From Oscillospiraceae bacterium (GTDB lineage: Bacteria; Bacillota; Clostridia; Oscillospirales; Oscillospiraceae): DNA of 64,000 bases. The stretch lies in the NCBI GenBank assembly GCA_015068125.1, contig SVLD01000005.1:1-64000 (forward strand), given 5' to 3'. A program made the position numbers and the translations under genes. The stretch's first letter is position 1; each line of letters begins with the position of its first letter. The notes under the pieces are model-generated. The model searched no databases. It was not told where the DNA came from and saw only the letters and a list, made by a program, of their open reading frames with translations. This document shows positions 37,885-47,085 of this stretch, piece after piece.

Positions 37885-38578
37885 TAAAGACGCTCTGCTG
37901 ACACTCTTAACTCCCAATCACGGAAAGCTGACGGTGAAGGCCAGAGGGCTGCGGCGGAAAAACAGCCCGCTGATTGCCCCTTGTCAGCTCCTGGCCTATG
38001 GGGAGTTCGTTCTGTTTGATTACAAAGGCAATCTGACGGTGAATGAGGCTGTGAGCATCGAACTGTTTCAGAATCTTCGCAAGGATCTTTGCGCGCTGTC
38101 CCTGGGCAGCTATTTTGCCCAGGCGGCGGAGCTGATCTGCCAGGAAGATTCTCCCAACCCGGAGCTGCTGAGCTTGGTTCTGAACTGCCTGTATGGGCTG
38201 TCCAAACTGGATATTCCCCGGGAAAAGGTCAAGGCCGTGTTTGAACTGCGAATTGCCTGCCTGGCGGGCTATATGCCGGAAATGGGCGGTTGTTTAGTCT
38301 GCGGCAGAGAAAACCCGGATCGGTTTGATCTGTCGGCGGGAAGCCTTGTGTGCAGCCGGTGCGGCGGCATTCAGAACGCCGGTATTCGGATGCCGGTGAA
38401 TGATGCTGTTGTGCAGGCTATGCGGTATATTGTGAATTGCGAGCCGAAACGGCTGTTTGCCTTTGCGTTGGGTGCAGAAAATCTGACACTGCTTGCCCAG
38501 ATCACAGAGGGGTATTTGTGTACCCAGCTGGAACGGGGCTCTTCTGCTCTTGATTTTTACAAATCGCTACTTATTTAG
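37835..38578 (+). CDS. recO: DNA repair protein RecO
   Basis: RecO, with RecF and RecR, loads RecA on gapped DNA and anneals strands. The 247-residue protein has the N-terminal OB fold (LVLRVTDYNDKDALLTLLT near residues 8-26, KLTVKARG near 33) and a four-Cys zinc finger (CLVCGREN near 148 and CSRCGG near 170), standard for Gram-positive RecO. The start lies inside yqzL (ATG 37835, with GGAGG upstream as AAATGGAGGCAAATC). mutS2 begins nine bases after its stop. Confidence 0.94.
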   Translation: MYLKTQGLVLRVTDYNDKDALLTLLTPNHGKLTVKARGLRRKNSPLIAPCQLLAYGEFVLFDYKGNLTVNEAVSIELFQNLRKDLCALSLGSYFAQAAELICQEDSPNPELLSLVLNCLYGLSKLDIPREKVKAVFELRIACLAGYMPEMGGCLVCGRENPDRFDLSAGSLVCSRCGGIQNAGIRMPVNDAVVQAMRYIVNCEPKRLFAFALGAENLTLLAQITEGYLCTQLERGSSALDFYKSLLI

Positions 38579-38587
38579 GAGTTTACC

Positions 38588-40963
38588 ATGTCTGAACTAT
38601 ACGAAAAATCATTACTGAAGCTGGAGCTGGATCAGGTGCTCCGCTTGCTTGCTGACTGTGCCGGCAGTGCTGAGGGCAAGGCGGCTTGTCTTGCTTTGCG
38701 GCCTACATCGGATCTGGAGGATGTGGAGGCTATGTTGGCAGAGACTACTGCGGCATCGGAGCTTTGCACCCGGAAGGGAAATCCCAGCTTTGCCGGTGTC
38801 AGCGATGTGTCTGCCTCGTTGGAACGGGCTGACAGGGGCGGTACGCTGCAGCCCGGTGAGCTGCTGAAGATCGCCGGTGTGCTGCGCTGTACCCGGAGCG
38901 TACAGGCCTATCGGGATGAGGAGGAGAAAGCCACGGTGCTGGATCCGCTGTTTCAGGCTTTGAGCCCTAATAAATATTTGGAAGATCGCATCAGCGGCGC
39001 GATCCTCTCGGAGGAAGAAATTGCGGATACTGCCAGCCCCGAGCTGGCGGATATTCGCCGGCATATGCGGATTCAGTCTGCGAAAATCAAGGACGGCCTG
39101 CAGAAGATCATTTCCTCCCCGGCGTATTCCAAGTACCTTCGGGAACCCATCATCACCATCCGCCAGGGACGGTATGTGGTACCGGTGAAGAGTGAGCACC
39201 GGGGCGACGTTCCCGGCATGGTTCACGATGTTTCCGCTACGGGTTCGACCTTCTTCATAGAGCCGATGTCCGCGGTAAATGCAAACAACGCTCTGCGGGA
39301 ACTGGAAATCAAGGAAAAGAAGGAAATTGAGCGAATCTTGTCGGAGCTGTCTGCCGATGCGGCATCCCACCGGGAGAACATTGATCTGAATGTGCAGCTG
39401 TTGATCCGGTTGGATGTGATCTTCGCCAAGGCGCGGCTGGGCTATCGGATGCGGGGCTGGGCTCCCATCATGAATGACAAGGGCGTTGTGGAGCTGCGAA
39501 ATGCACGGCATCCTCTGATCGATCCGAAGAAGGTTGTGCCTATCTCGCTGCATCTGGGCAAAGATTTTGACAGTATGATCATCACGGGCCCCAACACCGG
39601 CGGTAAGACTGTCACCCTGAAAACCATCGGTCTGCTGACGCTGATGGCGGAGTGCGGTCTGCATATCCCGGCAGGGGATGGCAGCACTTTGTCTACCTTT
39701 GACGCCATTTTGGCAGATATTGGTGATGAGCAGTCCATTGCGCAAAGCTTATCCACATTCTCCAGTCATATGCGAACCATTGTGGACATTGTGGAGCAAT
39801 GTGATGACAGAACGTTGGTACTCTTTGATGAATTGGGCGCCGGCACTGACCCTGCTGAGGGTGCGGCACTGGCGATCGCGCTGATCGAATTTTGCCGAAA
39901 GATGGGCAGCCGTGTGGTGGCGACCACCCACTATGCGGAACTGAAGCTGTATGCCATGCGTACCAGGGGCGTTATTAACGCTTCCTGCGAGTTCAATGTG
40001 GAGACTCTGCAGCCCACATATCGGCTGCTGATCGGTATTCCCGGTAAGTCAAACGCTTTTGCCATTTCCAGAAAACTGGGCCTTTCTGAGGACATTTTGA
40101 AGGAAGCGGCGGACCTGGTGGGTCAGAGCGATAAGGACTTCGAGGATGTGCTTTTGCAGCTGGAGCAGCAGCGGCAGCAGATGGAATCTGCCCGCCTGGA
40201 AGCAGAACGTCTGAAGCAGGAAACTGCCAAGATCCGCAAGCAGAGCGAGGAATACAGCCAGCAGCTTCAGAAGGAAAAGGACAAGGCTATGGAGGAGGCG
40301 CGCCGGCAGGCACAGCGGATCATTGAGGATGCCCGGATCGCCGCCAATGCCGCTTCCGAGGAACTGAAGGCTCTGCGTAAGCAGCTGGCCGACAGCGCCG
40401 ATACCACCGGTATCAATCAGCGCCAGGCGGAGCTTCGCCGGAATCTGAACGAAGCGGAAAGCAAACTCCGATCCGGGCAGGTTCAGGAAAAGCGTCCTGA
40501 GCCCAAACGGCCTGTTTTGGTTGGCGATACCGTAGAATTGCTGAAGCTGGGCACGAAAGCCAGTGTCATCGCCATCAATAAGGATGGCACCTATCAGCTC
40601 CAGGCAGGAATTCTGAAAATGACAGCTAAGCCCGATGAAGTTTACCTTTTGGAGAACGAGAATCCCTACAAGGAAAAGGGTAGGCCTGCCCACTCCGGCC
40701 GGGAGATGAAAATGGCGGCGATGAATTCCGAGGTGGATCTTCGTGGCATGGACACCGTGGAGGCAATTTGCGCCTTGGAGCTGTATCTGGACAGCGCCAT
40801 GCGTGGTAATTTGTCCCAGGTTCGGATCATCCACGGTAAGGGCACAGGAGCTCTTCGGACAGCGGTTCACCAGGAACTGAAGCGCAACAAATTTATCAAA
40901 TCTTATCGTCTGGGCGTTTACGGTGAGGGCGAGGATGGCGTGACAATTGCCGAATTCCGCTGA
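38588..40963 (+). CDS. mutS2: Endonuclease MutS2
   Basis: MutS2 is a MutS-like ATPase lacking the mismatch-recognition domain; in Firmicutes it acts in ribosome rescue and recombination control. The 791-residue protein has the core and clamp domains (about 1-310), Walker A GPNTGGKTVTL near 332-342, Walker B LVLFDELGAGTDP near 410, a long coiled coil (about 510-625), a KOW-like region, and a C-terminal Smr nuclease domain (about 715-791) with VDLRGMDTVEA and HGKGTGALR. All parts are intact. Confidence 0.96.
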   Translation: MSELYEKSLLKLELDQVLRLLADCAGSAEGKAACLALRPTSDLEDVEAMLAETTAASELCTRKGNPSFAGVSDVSASLERADRGGTLQPGELLKIAGVLRCTRSVQAYRDEEEKATVLDPLFQALSPNKYLEDRISGAILSEEEIADTASPELADIRRHMRIQSAKIKDGLQKIISSPAYSKYLREPIITIRQGRYVVPVKSEHRGDVPGMVHDVSATGSTFFIEPMSAVNANNALRELEIKEKKEIERILSELSADAASHRENIDLNVQLLIRLDVIFAKARLGYRMRGWAPIMNDKGVVELRNARHPLIDPKKVVPISLHLGKDFDSMIITGPNTGGKTVTLKTIGLLTLMAECGLHIPAGDGSTLSTFDAILADIGDEQSIAQSLSTFSSHMRTIVDIVEQCDDRTLVLFDELGAGTDPAEGAALAIALIEFCRKMGSRVVATTHYAELKLYAMRTRGVINASCEFNVETLQPTYRLLIGIPGKSNAFAISRKLGLSEDILKEAADLVGQSDKDFEDVLLQLEQQRQQMESARLEAERLKQETAKIRKQSEEYSQQLQKEKDKAMEEARRQAQRIIEDARIAANAASEELKALRKQLADSADTTGINQRQAELRRNLNEAESKLRSGQVQEKRPEPKRPVLVGDTVELLKLGTKASVIAINKDGTYQLQAGILKMTAKPDEVYLLENENPYKEKGRPAHSGREMKMAAMNSEVDLRGMDTVEAICALELYLDSAMRGNLSQVRIIHGKGTGALRTAVHQELKRNKFIKSYRLGVYGEGEDGVTIAEFR

Positions 40964-41020
40964 TTTTTGGCGATTTCTGGAAATCCTATGGTCACAGACG
41001 GCTTTTTCCGGGAAAAGCAG

Positions 41021-41048
41021 TTGACTTTTCCGAAGAATTTGTTATGAT
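41021..41048 (+). promoter_or_regulatory. Sigma-A-type promoter for the HPr-like gene
   Basis: TTGACT (41021-41026) and TATGAT (41043-41048) are 16 bases apart. A perfect GGCGCCG/CGGCGCC hairpin (41061-41081) lies in the leader just before the ribosome site and may affect translation or mRNA stability. Confidence 0.7.
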
Positions 41049-41098
41049 AATTTGCAGAGGGGCGCCGCGTCTGCCGGCGCCAAGGAGGAGAGTCGTTT

Positions 41099-41359
41099 AT
41101 GTTCAACAAGGAAATCGTTGTCCGCTGCGAATCCGGCCTGCACAACCGTCAGGCTACATATTTCGTTCAGAAAGCGAACGAATTTGAAGCCAGTATCTGG
41201 TTGGAGACCGGCAGTCGGAAAATGAACGCCAAGAGCCTGCTGGGTATCATGTCCCTGGGTATCGTTACCGGTACAACTGTTACACTGTCTGCCGCCGGCA
41301 CGGATGCTGAGACCGCAGTGAACGCTCTGGAAGCCCTGCTCCAGAGGGATGTTTATTGA
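41099..41359 (+). CDS. HPr-family phosphocarrier protein with altered active-site loop
   Basis: The 86-residue protein is a full-length HPr fold. His15 and Arg17, needed for phosphotransfer, are kept, but the usual LHARPA loop reads LHNRQA, with Asn16 and Gln18 in place of Ala and Pro. The regulatory Ser46 (AKSLLGIMSLG) is present, so HPr kinase could act on it. It has its own promoter and terminator and no PTS neighbours. It may be the general HPr of this organism with a drifted loop, or a regulatory homolog such as Crh, which differs at His15 instead. Confidence 0.88.
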   Translation: MFNKEIVVRCESGLHNRQATYFVQKANEFEASIWLETGSRKMNAKSLLGIMSLGIVTGTTVTLSAAGTDAETAVNALEALLQRDVY

Positions 41360-41376
41360 TAGTTCAGTATGATTGC

Positions 41377-41418
41377 ACCGCCTCAATGCCATTTGTTCCG
41401 CATTGAGGCGGTTAATTT
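41377..41418 (+). terminator. Intrinsic terminator between the HPr-like gene and uvrC
   Basis: ACCGCCTCAATGC pairs perfectly with GCATTGAGGCGGT, followed by TAATTTT, so the T-run is interrupted. Confidence 0.8.
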
Positions 41419-41428
41419 TGGAGTGACT

Positions 41429-43261
41429 ATGACTTACGAGCAATTAAAGGAAAAAGCACTGAGCTTGCCCTATGCCCCCGGTGTGTATATCATGCGGGAT
41501 AAAACCGAAAAAGTGATCTATGTCGGCAAAGCGAAGAAACTGAAAAACCGGGTGAGCCAGTATTTCCAGGACACTGCCTCTCACAGTCCAAAGACCAGGA
41601 TGATGGTCAGCAAGATCGATCATTTCGATGTGATCGTTGCGGCTTCCGAATTTGAGGCGCTGGTGTTGGAATGTTCGCTGATTAAGCGGCACATGCCGAA
41701 GTATAACATCCTCTTGAAGGATGACAAGGGCTATCCATACCTGCGGCTGGATATGAAGGAGGCCTATCCGAAGCTGACTTTGTCCGCAAAGATTGCCGAT
41801 GATGGGGCGGCTTATTTTGGCCCCTACGGCAGCCGGGGCGTGACAAACAGCTTACTGGAAGCGATCGTGAAAACGCTGAGATTACCGGATTGCCACAAAG
41901 AATTTCCCCGGGATGTGGGAAATGACCGGCCCTGCCTGAATTACCACATGAATCAGTGCGCCGGTTGGTGCAAGCAGGGGAGAAGCCTGCAGGAATACCG
42001 GGAGATTATGGAGCAGGTGCGGCAGCTTTTGTTGGGGAACTACAAGGGCGTTGCCGAGGAGATAAAAAAACAGATGCTTTCTGCTGCGGAGAATCTGGAA
42101 TTTGAGCTGGCGGCCAGTCTGCGGGACAGATTCAATGCGATCCAGGCTCTGGGTCAGAAACAGCTGGTGACCGCCGGCAATCTGGCGGATACCGATGTGA
42201 TCGGCTACGGTCAGACGGAAGCGAAGGCCTGCTTTGCGGTGCTGCATTTTTCCGGCGGAAATCTGCTGGACAAGGAGTACGAGGTCTTTCCTGTTCCGGA
42301 TGATCCGGAAGAAGCGGTATCCAGTTTGATAAAGCAATACTATATGGCAAGAGGGTTTGCACCCAAGCGGATTTTGCTGCCCTTTGCTATGTCGGATGGC
42401 GATCTGTTTGAACAGCTGCTTGCACAGAAATTCGGACGAAAGGTGAGCCTGGCAGTGCCGCAAAGGGGTGATAACCTTCGCTTGGTTGAGCTTGCGAACA
42501 AGAATGCCCTTGAGGAGGCTCAGAGAGTCACAGGCAAGGAAGAAAAGCTGTCCGGGACATTGGGGCTGCTGGGCAAAATGCTGTCTATACAGCTGCCTCG
42601 GCGCATTGAGTCCTTTGATATTTCCAATATTTCCGGAACGGATATTGTAGCCAGTATGGTGGTATACCAGGATGGCAGGCCCAGACGGTCGGACTACAAG
42701 CGGTTTAAGATCGAGGGCCTGGACGGGCAGGATGATTACGAGTCTATGCGGCAGGCAGTCGCCCGGCGGTTTGTGCATTTTGTGAACGGAGATAAAGGGT
42801 TTGACGCAGCACCGTCCCTCTTGCTTATCGATGGCGGTATTGCCCATGCCAAGGCGGCGCAGGAAGTCCTGGAAGCCCTGGAACTGTCTTTCCCTGTGTT
42901 CGGCATGGTCAAGGATGATCGGCACCGTACGCGGTCGCTGGTGACGCCGGAGGGGAATGAGATTGGTATTGACAGCAATCAGTCGGTGTTCGCCTTCATC
43001 GGCTCCATTCAGGAGGAAACCCACCGGTTTGCCATTACCTACCACCGTCAGCTTCGGAGCAAACGGCTGCGGTATTCGGCTCTGGATCAGATTCCCGGAA
43101 TTGGGCCAAAGCGCAAGCAGGAGCTGCTGAAGACATTTAAGTCTCTGTCTGCTATAGGACAGGCGGAGCTTGCGGAATTGGAAAGGGTACTGCCTAAGGA
43201 TGCCGCCACGGCGGTTTATCAGCATTTTCACAGAAGTGAGGAGGAAACGCCATGCGAGTGA
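41429..43261 (+). CDS. uvrC: Excinuclease ABC subunit C
   Basis: UvrC makes both incisions in nucleotide excision repair. The 610-residue protein has the N-terminal GIY-YIG nuclease (PGVYIMRD near residue 15 and IYVGKAKKLKNRV near 28), the Cys-containing LNYHMNQCAGWC, a UVR domain (about 195-235), the RNase H-like nuclease with FDISNISGTDIVASMVV near 390, and C-terminal helix-hairpin-helix motifs (IPGIGPKRKQELL). I chose ATG 41429, with GGAG six bases upstream; the longer frame starts within the terminator. It overlaps rsmD by ten bases. Confidence 0.96.
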   Translation: MTYEQLKEKALSLPYAPGVYIMRDKTEKVIYVGKAKKLKNRVSQYFQDTASHSPKTRMMVSKIDHFDVIVAASEFEALVLECSLIKRHMPKYNILLKDDKGYPYLRLDMKEAYPKLTLSAKIADDGAAYFGPYGSRGVTNSLLEAIVKTLRLPDCHKEFPRDVGNDRPCLNYHMNQCAGWCKQGRSLQEYREIMEQVRQLLLGNYKGVAEEIKKQMLSAAENLEFELAASLRDRFNAIQALGQKQLVTAGNLADTDVIGYGQTEAKACFAVLHFSGGNLLDKEYEVFPVPDDPEEAVSSLIKQYYMARGFAPKRILLPFAMSDGDLFEQLLAQKFGRKVSLAVPQRGDNLRLVELANKNALEEAQRVTGKEEKLSGTLGLLGKMLSIQLPRRIESFDISNISGTDIVASMVVYQDGRPRRSDYKRFKIEGLDGQDDYESMRQAVARRFVHFVNGDKGFDAAPSLLLIDGGIAHAKAAQEVLEALELSFPVFGMVKDDRHRTRSLVTPEGNEIGIDSNQSVFAFIGSIQEETHRFAITYHRQLRSKRLRYSALDQIPGIGPKRKQELLKTFKSLSAIGQAELAELERVLPKDAATAVYQHFHRSEEETPCE

Positions 43262-43794
43262 TTTCCGGTAAAGCAAGAGGCATACAGTTAAAAACGCCCG
43301 AGGGACTGAAGACCCGCCCTACCGCGGATCGCGTCAAGGAAGCGCTGTTCAGCATCATTCAGTTTGATGTGCCCTGCGCCCGGGTGCTGGATCTCTTTGG
43401 CGGCACAGGGCAGCTTGGCATAGAAGCGCTGAGCAGGGGAGCCAAGAGCGCTGTTTTCGTAGACGAGGGGCAGAAAGCCTGCGCCCTGATCCGGGAGAAT
43501 CTGGGCCGGACAAAGCTGGAGCAGGATGCCAAAGTCATATGCGGCGATTATATGCAATTTTTGCAGAATTGCCGGGAAAAATTTGACATCGTCCTGCTGG
43601 ATCCTCCTTATGCTGAAGTTTTTTTAGAAAATTCGTTAAAAAAGCTCACAGAAATTGACATTTTGGAATCTGGTGGTATAATAGTTGCGGAACGCCCTGT
43701 GGACAAGGCCCTAACTCTGGATTTTCCCGGGTACACCCGGTCACGGGACTACAAATACGGCATTACTTTGCTGACGCTCTACCGCAAGGAATGA
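43252..43794 (+). CDS. rsmD: 16S rRNA (guanine-966-N2)-methyltransferase RsmD
   Basis: RsmD methylates G966 of 16S rRNA using SAM. The 180-residue protein has the family N-terminus MRVISGKARG, TRPTADRVKEALF near residues 22-34, the SAM loop DLFGGTGQLGIEALSRGA near 46-63, and the catalytic DPPY near 117. It is placed between uvrC and coaD with overlapping ends; rsmD-coaD pairing is a widely conserved arrangement. Confidence 0.96.
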   Translation: MRVISGKARGIQLKTPEGLKTRPTADRVKEALFSIIQFDVPCARVLDLFGGTGQLGIEALSRGAKSAVFVDEGQKACALIRENLGRTKLEQDAKVICGDYMQFLQNCREKFDIVLLDPPYAEVFLENSLKKLTEIDILESGGIIVAERPVDKALTLDFPGYTRSRDYKYGITLLTLYRKE

Positions 43795-43799
43795 CAGCT

Positions 43800-44303
43800 A
43801 TGAAAATTGCGATCTATCCGGGCAGCTTTGACCCGGTTACCAGCGGACATTTGAATATTATCCGCAGAGCTGCGGAGATTTTTGACAAGCTCGTGATCTG
43901 TGTCATGGTCAATGCCGGCAAAAATCCCATGTTTACGCTGCAGGAGCGTGTGGAGATGATCCGGAAGGTCACTGCCGACATTCCCAATGTGGAAGTGGAC
44001 TGCTCCGATCAGCTTTTGGCGGAATATGCCAAGGATATCGGCAGTTGCGTGATCGTAAAGGGATTGCGTGCCGGTTCGGATTTCGAAAACGAATTCCAGA
44101 TGGCGCTCGTCAACCGTAAGCTGAATCCGGATTTGGATACGATGTTCCTGTCCGCGGATCAGCAGTACATGTCCCTGAGCTCCAGCATGGTGAAAGAACT
44201 GGCAACTTACAATGTAGACCTGTCGGATTTTCTGCCTGCGCAGATCATTGCCGACTTTAAAAACCGTATCGCAACCACACATCAAGGAGGAAATAGAAAA
44301 TGA
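43800..44303 (+). CDS. coaD: Phosphopantetheine adenylyltransferase
   Basis: CoaD makes dephospho-CoA from ATP and 4'-phosphopantetheine. The 167-residue protein shows the nucleotidyltransferase motif YPGSFDPVTSGHLNII near residues 6-21 (TSGH is the HxGH-type site) and KGLRAGSDFENEFQMA, followed by the ISSSMVKE-type motif (here LSSSMVKEL). I chose ATG 43800, with AAGGA at a workable distance; ATG 43791 directly abuts that site. The next gene overlaps by four bases. Confidence 0.96.
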   Translation: MKIAIYPGSFDPVTSGHLNIIRRAAEIFDKLVICVMVNAGKNPMFTLQERVEMIRKVTADIPNVEVDCSDQLLAEYAKDIGSCVIVKGLRAGSDFENEFQMALVNRKLNPDLDTMFLSADQQYMSLSSSMVKELATYNVDLSDFLPAQIIADFKNRIATTHQGGNRK

Positions 44304-44803
44304 ACGAACAACACATCGAAGATATCATCAGCGCGCTGTATGATATGGTTCAGGACGCCCGGGCTCTGCCGTTGGGTGCTGACCGCTGCATTCTGGAGCG
44401 TGACAAGGTTCTGGATATGCTGGACGAGATCATCGCTCAGCTTCCTGCTGAGCTGAAGCAGTCCCGTACCATCGTTGAGTCCCGCAACGAGCTCATCGGC
44501 CAGGCTCGCCGTGAGGCCGAGGGCATTGTCCGTCTGGCTCAGCAGCAGGCTAAGGAATTGGTTGCTCAGGAGGCTATCTATCAGGAAGCCCGCCGTCAGT
44601 GCCAGGAGATGTACAATCAGACCCAGACCCGTATTGCCGAGCTGCGCAAGGCCAGCAACGAGTATATGGACGATGCACTGCGCCGCACGGAGGAGGCTAT
44701 TGCTATGTCTCTGAGTGAGGTTCGCGATACCCGCGTGAAGTTCCGCGCTCTGACCGAGGCACAGGAGAACCGCGCCGCGGCCGAGGATGATAGCGCTATT
44801 TGA
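44300..44803 (+). CDS. Coiled-coil protein, V-ATPase-subunit-H-like or DivIVA-like
   Basis: The 167-residue protein is almost entirely helical and charged, with heptad-like stretches from about residue 30 to 150 (for example ARREAEGIVRLAQQQAKELVAQ) and no membrane segment. Similar proteins directly after coaD in Clostridia are annotated as ATPase or ATP-synthase-B-like, but no nucleotide-binding motif is present, so that name is not supported. A scaffold or division-site role is possible but unproven. Codon choice looks that of a well-expressed gene. A strong terminator follows. Confidence 0.75.
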   Translation: MNEQHIEDIISALYDMVQDARALPLGADRCILERDKVLDMLDEIIAQLPAELKQSRTIVESRNELIGQARREAEGIVRLAQQQAKELVAQEAIYQEARRQCQEMYNQTQTRIAELRKASNEYMDDALRRTEEAIAMSLSEVRDTRVKFRALTEAQENRAAAEDDSAI

Positions 44804-44812
44804 GCATAAACA

Positions 44813-44850
44813 AAAAAGCAGCTCAACAGAATCAATTGAGCTGCTTTTTG
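44813..44850 (+). terminator. Intrinsic terminator after the coaD operon
   Basis: AAAAAGCAGCTCAA (44813-44826) pairs perfectly with TTGAGCTGCTTTTT (44836-44849). Confidence 0.93.
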
Positions 44851-44874
44851 ATTATTTTAAGGGGGATGATTTTT

Positions 44875-46572
44875 ATGAATTATATGGAATGCTACAAGTT
44901 CTGGTGTGAATCCGGTTTGCCGGAGGATGTCCGTGCTGAACTGGCAGAAATTGCCAATGATGAAGAAGAACTGAAGGGACGCTTTGGCGGTGATCTGCAG
45001 TTTGGTACTGCCGGCATGCGCGGCATCATGGGCGCCGGCAGCAATCGTCTGAACCGTTACACGGTCCGCAGAGCTGCACAGGGTATGGCCGCATGGCTGT
45101 CCGGCACGGATCTGCCCAAGAGGGCTGCTATCGGCTACGATTCCCGGCATAATTCTCAGCTCTTTGCTGAGGTCTGCGCCGTGGCTTTTGCTGAAGCTGG
45201 AATCGCTGTGTGGCTGTATGATCGACTGGCACCTACACCTATGCTTTCCTATGCGGTTCGGGAATTGGGCTGCGGCTGCGGCATTGTGATCTCCGCCAGC
45301 CACAACGCCGGTGCATACAACGGCGTGAAGTGCTATGGTCCTGACGGCTGCCAGATGACCGATGAACCGGCGGCGGTTGTAACGGAGAAGATCTCTCAGA
45401 TCCCTTACTTTGTGCCGGAAAGTAAGTCCTTTGCGGAATTTATGGCAGAGGGTAAGATCCACTACATTGGTCAGGATATCTGGGAGGCTTACTATCAGAC
45501 TGTTCTAAACGAGGCTGTTGACCCCGATATGCTCCGCTCCGCCGGACTGAACATCGTTTACACACCGCTGTGCGGCACCGGCATGGAGCCTGTTCACGCT
45601 GTACTGGGTAAGCTGGGCGTGAATATTACCACTGTGGCCTGCCAGGCGAAGCCTGACGGCGATTTCAAGACCTGCGAATATCCGAATCCTGAAACCGACG
45701 CTGCCCTGAATGAGAGCTACAAGGTGGCTGCTACGGCCCCCTGTGATGTAATCCTGGGCACTGACCCGGACGCTGACCGGGTGGCGATCGCTGTTCCGGA
45801 CGGCAAGGGCGGCTTCGCAAAGCTCAGCGGCAACGAGCTGGGCTTCATGCTGCTGGATTACATCCTCAAGGCCAGAACCGCTAAGGGCAACATTCCCGAA
45901 GGTGCGATCACGGTGCGTTCTATTGTATCTTCTCCGCTGGCAGATCGGATTGCTGCCCACTACGGCGTGACCATGAAGGCGGTGCTTACCGGCTTTAAGT
46001 ATATCGGCGGAGAGATCCTGGAACTGGAAAACAAGGGAGAAGAACACAAGTTTATATTCGGCTTCGAGGAAAGCTGCGGCTATCTGAAGGGTACTTATGC
46101 CCGGGATAAGGATGCCATTGTGGCAACCATGCTGGTCTGCGAGCTGGCGGCAAGCATGAAACTCCAGGGCAAGAGCATTCTGGATGCGCTGGATGAAGTT
46201 TACGCCAAGTATGGCTACTACCTGGCATATGTCCAGAGTATTGAGCTTACCGGCGCGGATGCCATGGAAAAGGCTGCTAAGATGATGGCAGATTTGCGCA
46301 GCGATGTGCCTGCATCGATTGGCGGCGCGGCGGTGACCGGCGTCCGGGACTATAAGACCAGTGTTGCCAAGGATCTGGTGACCGGCGAGGAGTCTGTCAT
46401 TGAGCTGCCCAAGTCCAACGTGCTGGAGCTGCTGCTGGGTGAGAAGGGCAGTGTTATCGCCCGTCCTTCCGGCACGGAGCCCAAGGTGAAGTTCTATTAT
46501 ACCGCTGTGGGCGAAAGCAAAGAAGCTGCAAAGGCGCTTTTGGATGCCTGTGTAAAGCAGATGTCTGTGTAA
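44875..46572 (+). CDS. pgcA: Phosphoglucomutase/phosphomannomutase (alpha-D-phosphohexomutase)
   Basis: The enzyme interconverts hexose 1- and 6-phosphates, feeding UDP-glucose and wall or teichoic-acid sugars. The 565-residue protein has the family blocks TAGMRGIMGAGSNRLN near residue 45, the phosphoserine loop ISASHNAGAYNGVK near 141-154, the metal-binding DPDADR near 299-304, the sugar-binding FGFEESCGYL near 397, and the phosphate-binding RPSGTEPKVKFY near 530. ATG 44875 has AAGGGGG upstream; the frame from 44800 would span the terminator. Substrate preference cannot be set from sequence. Confidence 0.93.
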   Translation: MNYMECYKFWCESGLPEDVRAELAEIANDEEELKGRFGGDLQFGTAGMRGIMGAGSNRLNRYTVRRAAQGMAAWLSGTDLPKRAAIGYDSRHNSQLFAEVCAVAFAEAGIAVWLYDRLAPTPMLSYAVRELGCGCGIVISASHNAGAYNGVKCYGPDGCQMTDEPAAVVTEKISQIPYFVPESKSFAEFMAEGKIHYIGQDIWEAYYQTVLNEAVDPDMLRSAGLNIVYTPLCGTGMEPVHAVLGKLGVNITTVACQAKPDGDFKTCEYPNPETDAALNESYKVAATAPCDVILGTDPDADRVAIAVPDGKGGFAKLSGNELGFMLLDYILKARTAKGNIPEGAITVRSIVSSPLADRIAAHYGVTMKAVLTGFKYIGGEILELENKGEEHKFIFGFEESCGYLKGTYARDKDAIVATMLVCELAASMKLQGKSILDALDEVYAKYGYYLAYVQSIELTGADAMEKAAKMMADLRSDVPASIGGAAVTGVRDYKTSVAKDLVTGEESVIELPKSNVLELLLGEKGSVIARPSGTEPKVKFYYTAVGESKEAAKALLDACVKQMSV

Positions 46573-46584
46573 ATTCTTTTATAT

Positions 46585-46614
46585 GAACCGGGACGAAAGT
46601 CCCGGTTCTTTTTT
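46585..46614 (+). terminator. Intrinsic terminator after the phosphohexomutase
   Basis: GAACCGGGAC pairs with GTCCCGGTTC around GAAA, then T6. Confidence 0.93.
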
Positions 46615-46656
46615 ATGCCTGTCCGGAATAGCTTGTATCGAAAGGGGAGAGGGCTT

Positions 46657-47085
46657 ATGGTCAAGGCAAAAAAGGTCACTGGAAAAGCGTCTGCGGTGCC
46701 GATTGGTATTGGGTTGGGTGTTTTGATTTCCCTGGTTCTGACACTACTGGGCGGCATGGGGGTGGCCTCTTTGTTAGCTGGCGAAAGCATCGGTATGGAG
46801 GCGCTGGGGTTCTGGCGAATGGCGCTGCAATTTATAGCGGCATTTGCCGGTGCGGTGGTTACTGCCGTTAAGATCAAGCACCAGATTATGCCGATGAGCT
46901 TGATTACCGGGGGTGGATATTTTCTCACGCTTCTGGCAATGAATGCTTTGTTCTTTGGTGGGCAATACCAGGGGGTTTTGGTAACGGGGTTGATGATCCT
47001 TTTGGGGAGCGTGCTTGCGGCATGGATCGTCGGAAGGGGAGGAAACACACCAAAACGCAAACACAAAATACCTGCCTATCGTTAA
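46657..47085 (+). CDS. Small four-helix membrane protein (TIGR04086-like)
   Basis: The 142-residue protein has four predicted membrane helices (about residues 15-38, 53-74, 80-102 and 107-126) separated by short loops, with a basic N-terminus and C-terminus (GNTPKRKHK). Size and topology recall the TIGR04086/YrzE-like membrane proteins of Firmicutes, whose function is unknown; the match is by pattern only. ATG 46657 has AAAGGGGAGA upstream. Confidence 0.65.
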   Translation: MVKAKKVTGKASAVPIGIGLGVLISLVLTLLGGMGVASLLAGESIGMEALGFWRMALQFIAAFAGAVVTAVKIKHQIMPMSLITGGGYFLTLLAMNALFFGGQYQGVLVTGLMILLGSVLAAWIVGRGGNTPKRKHKIPAYR

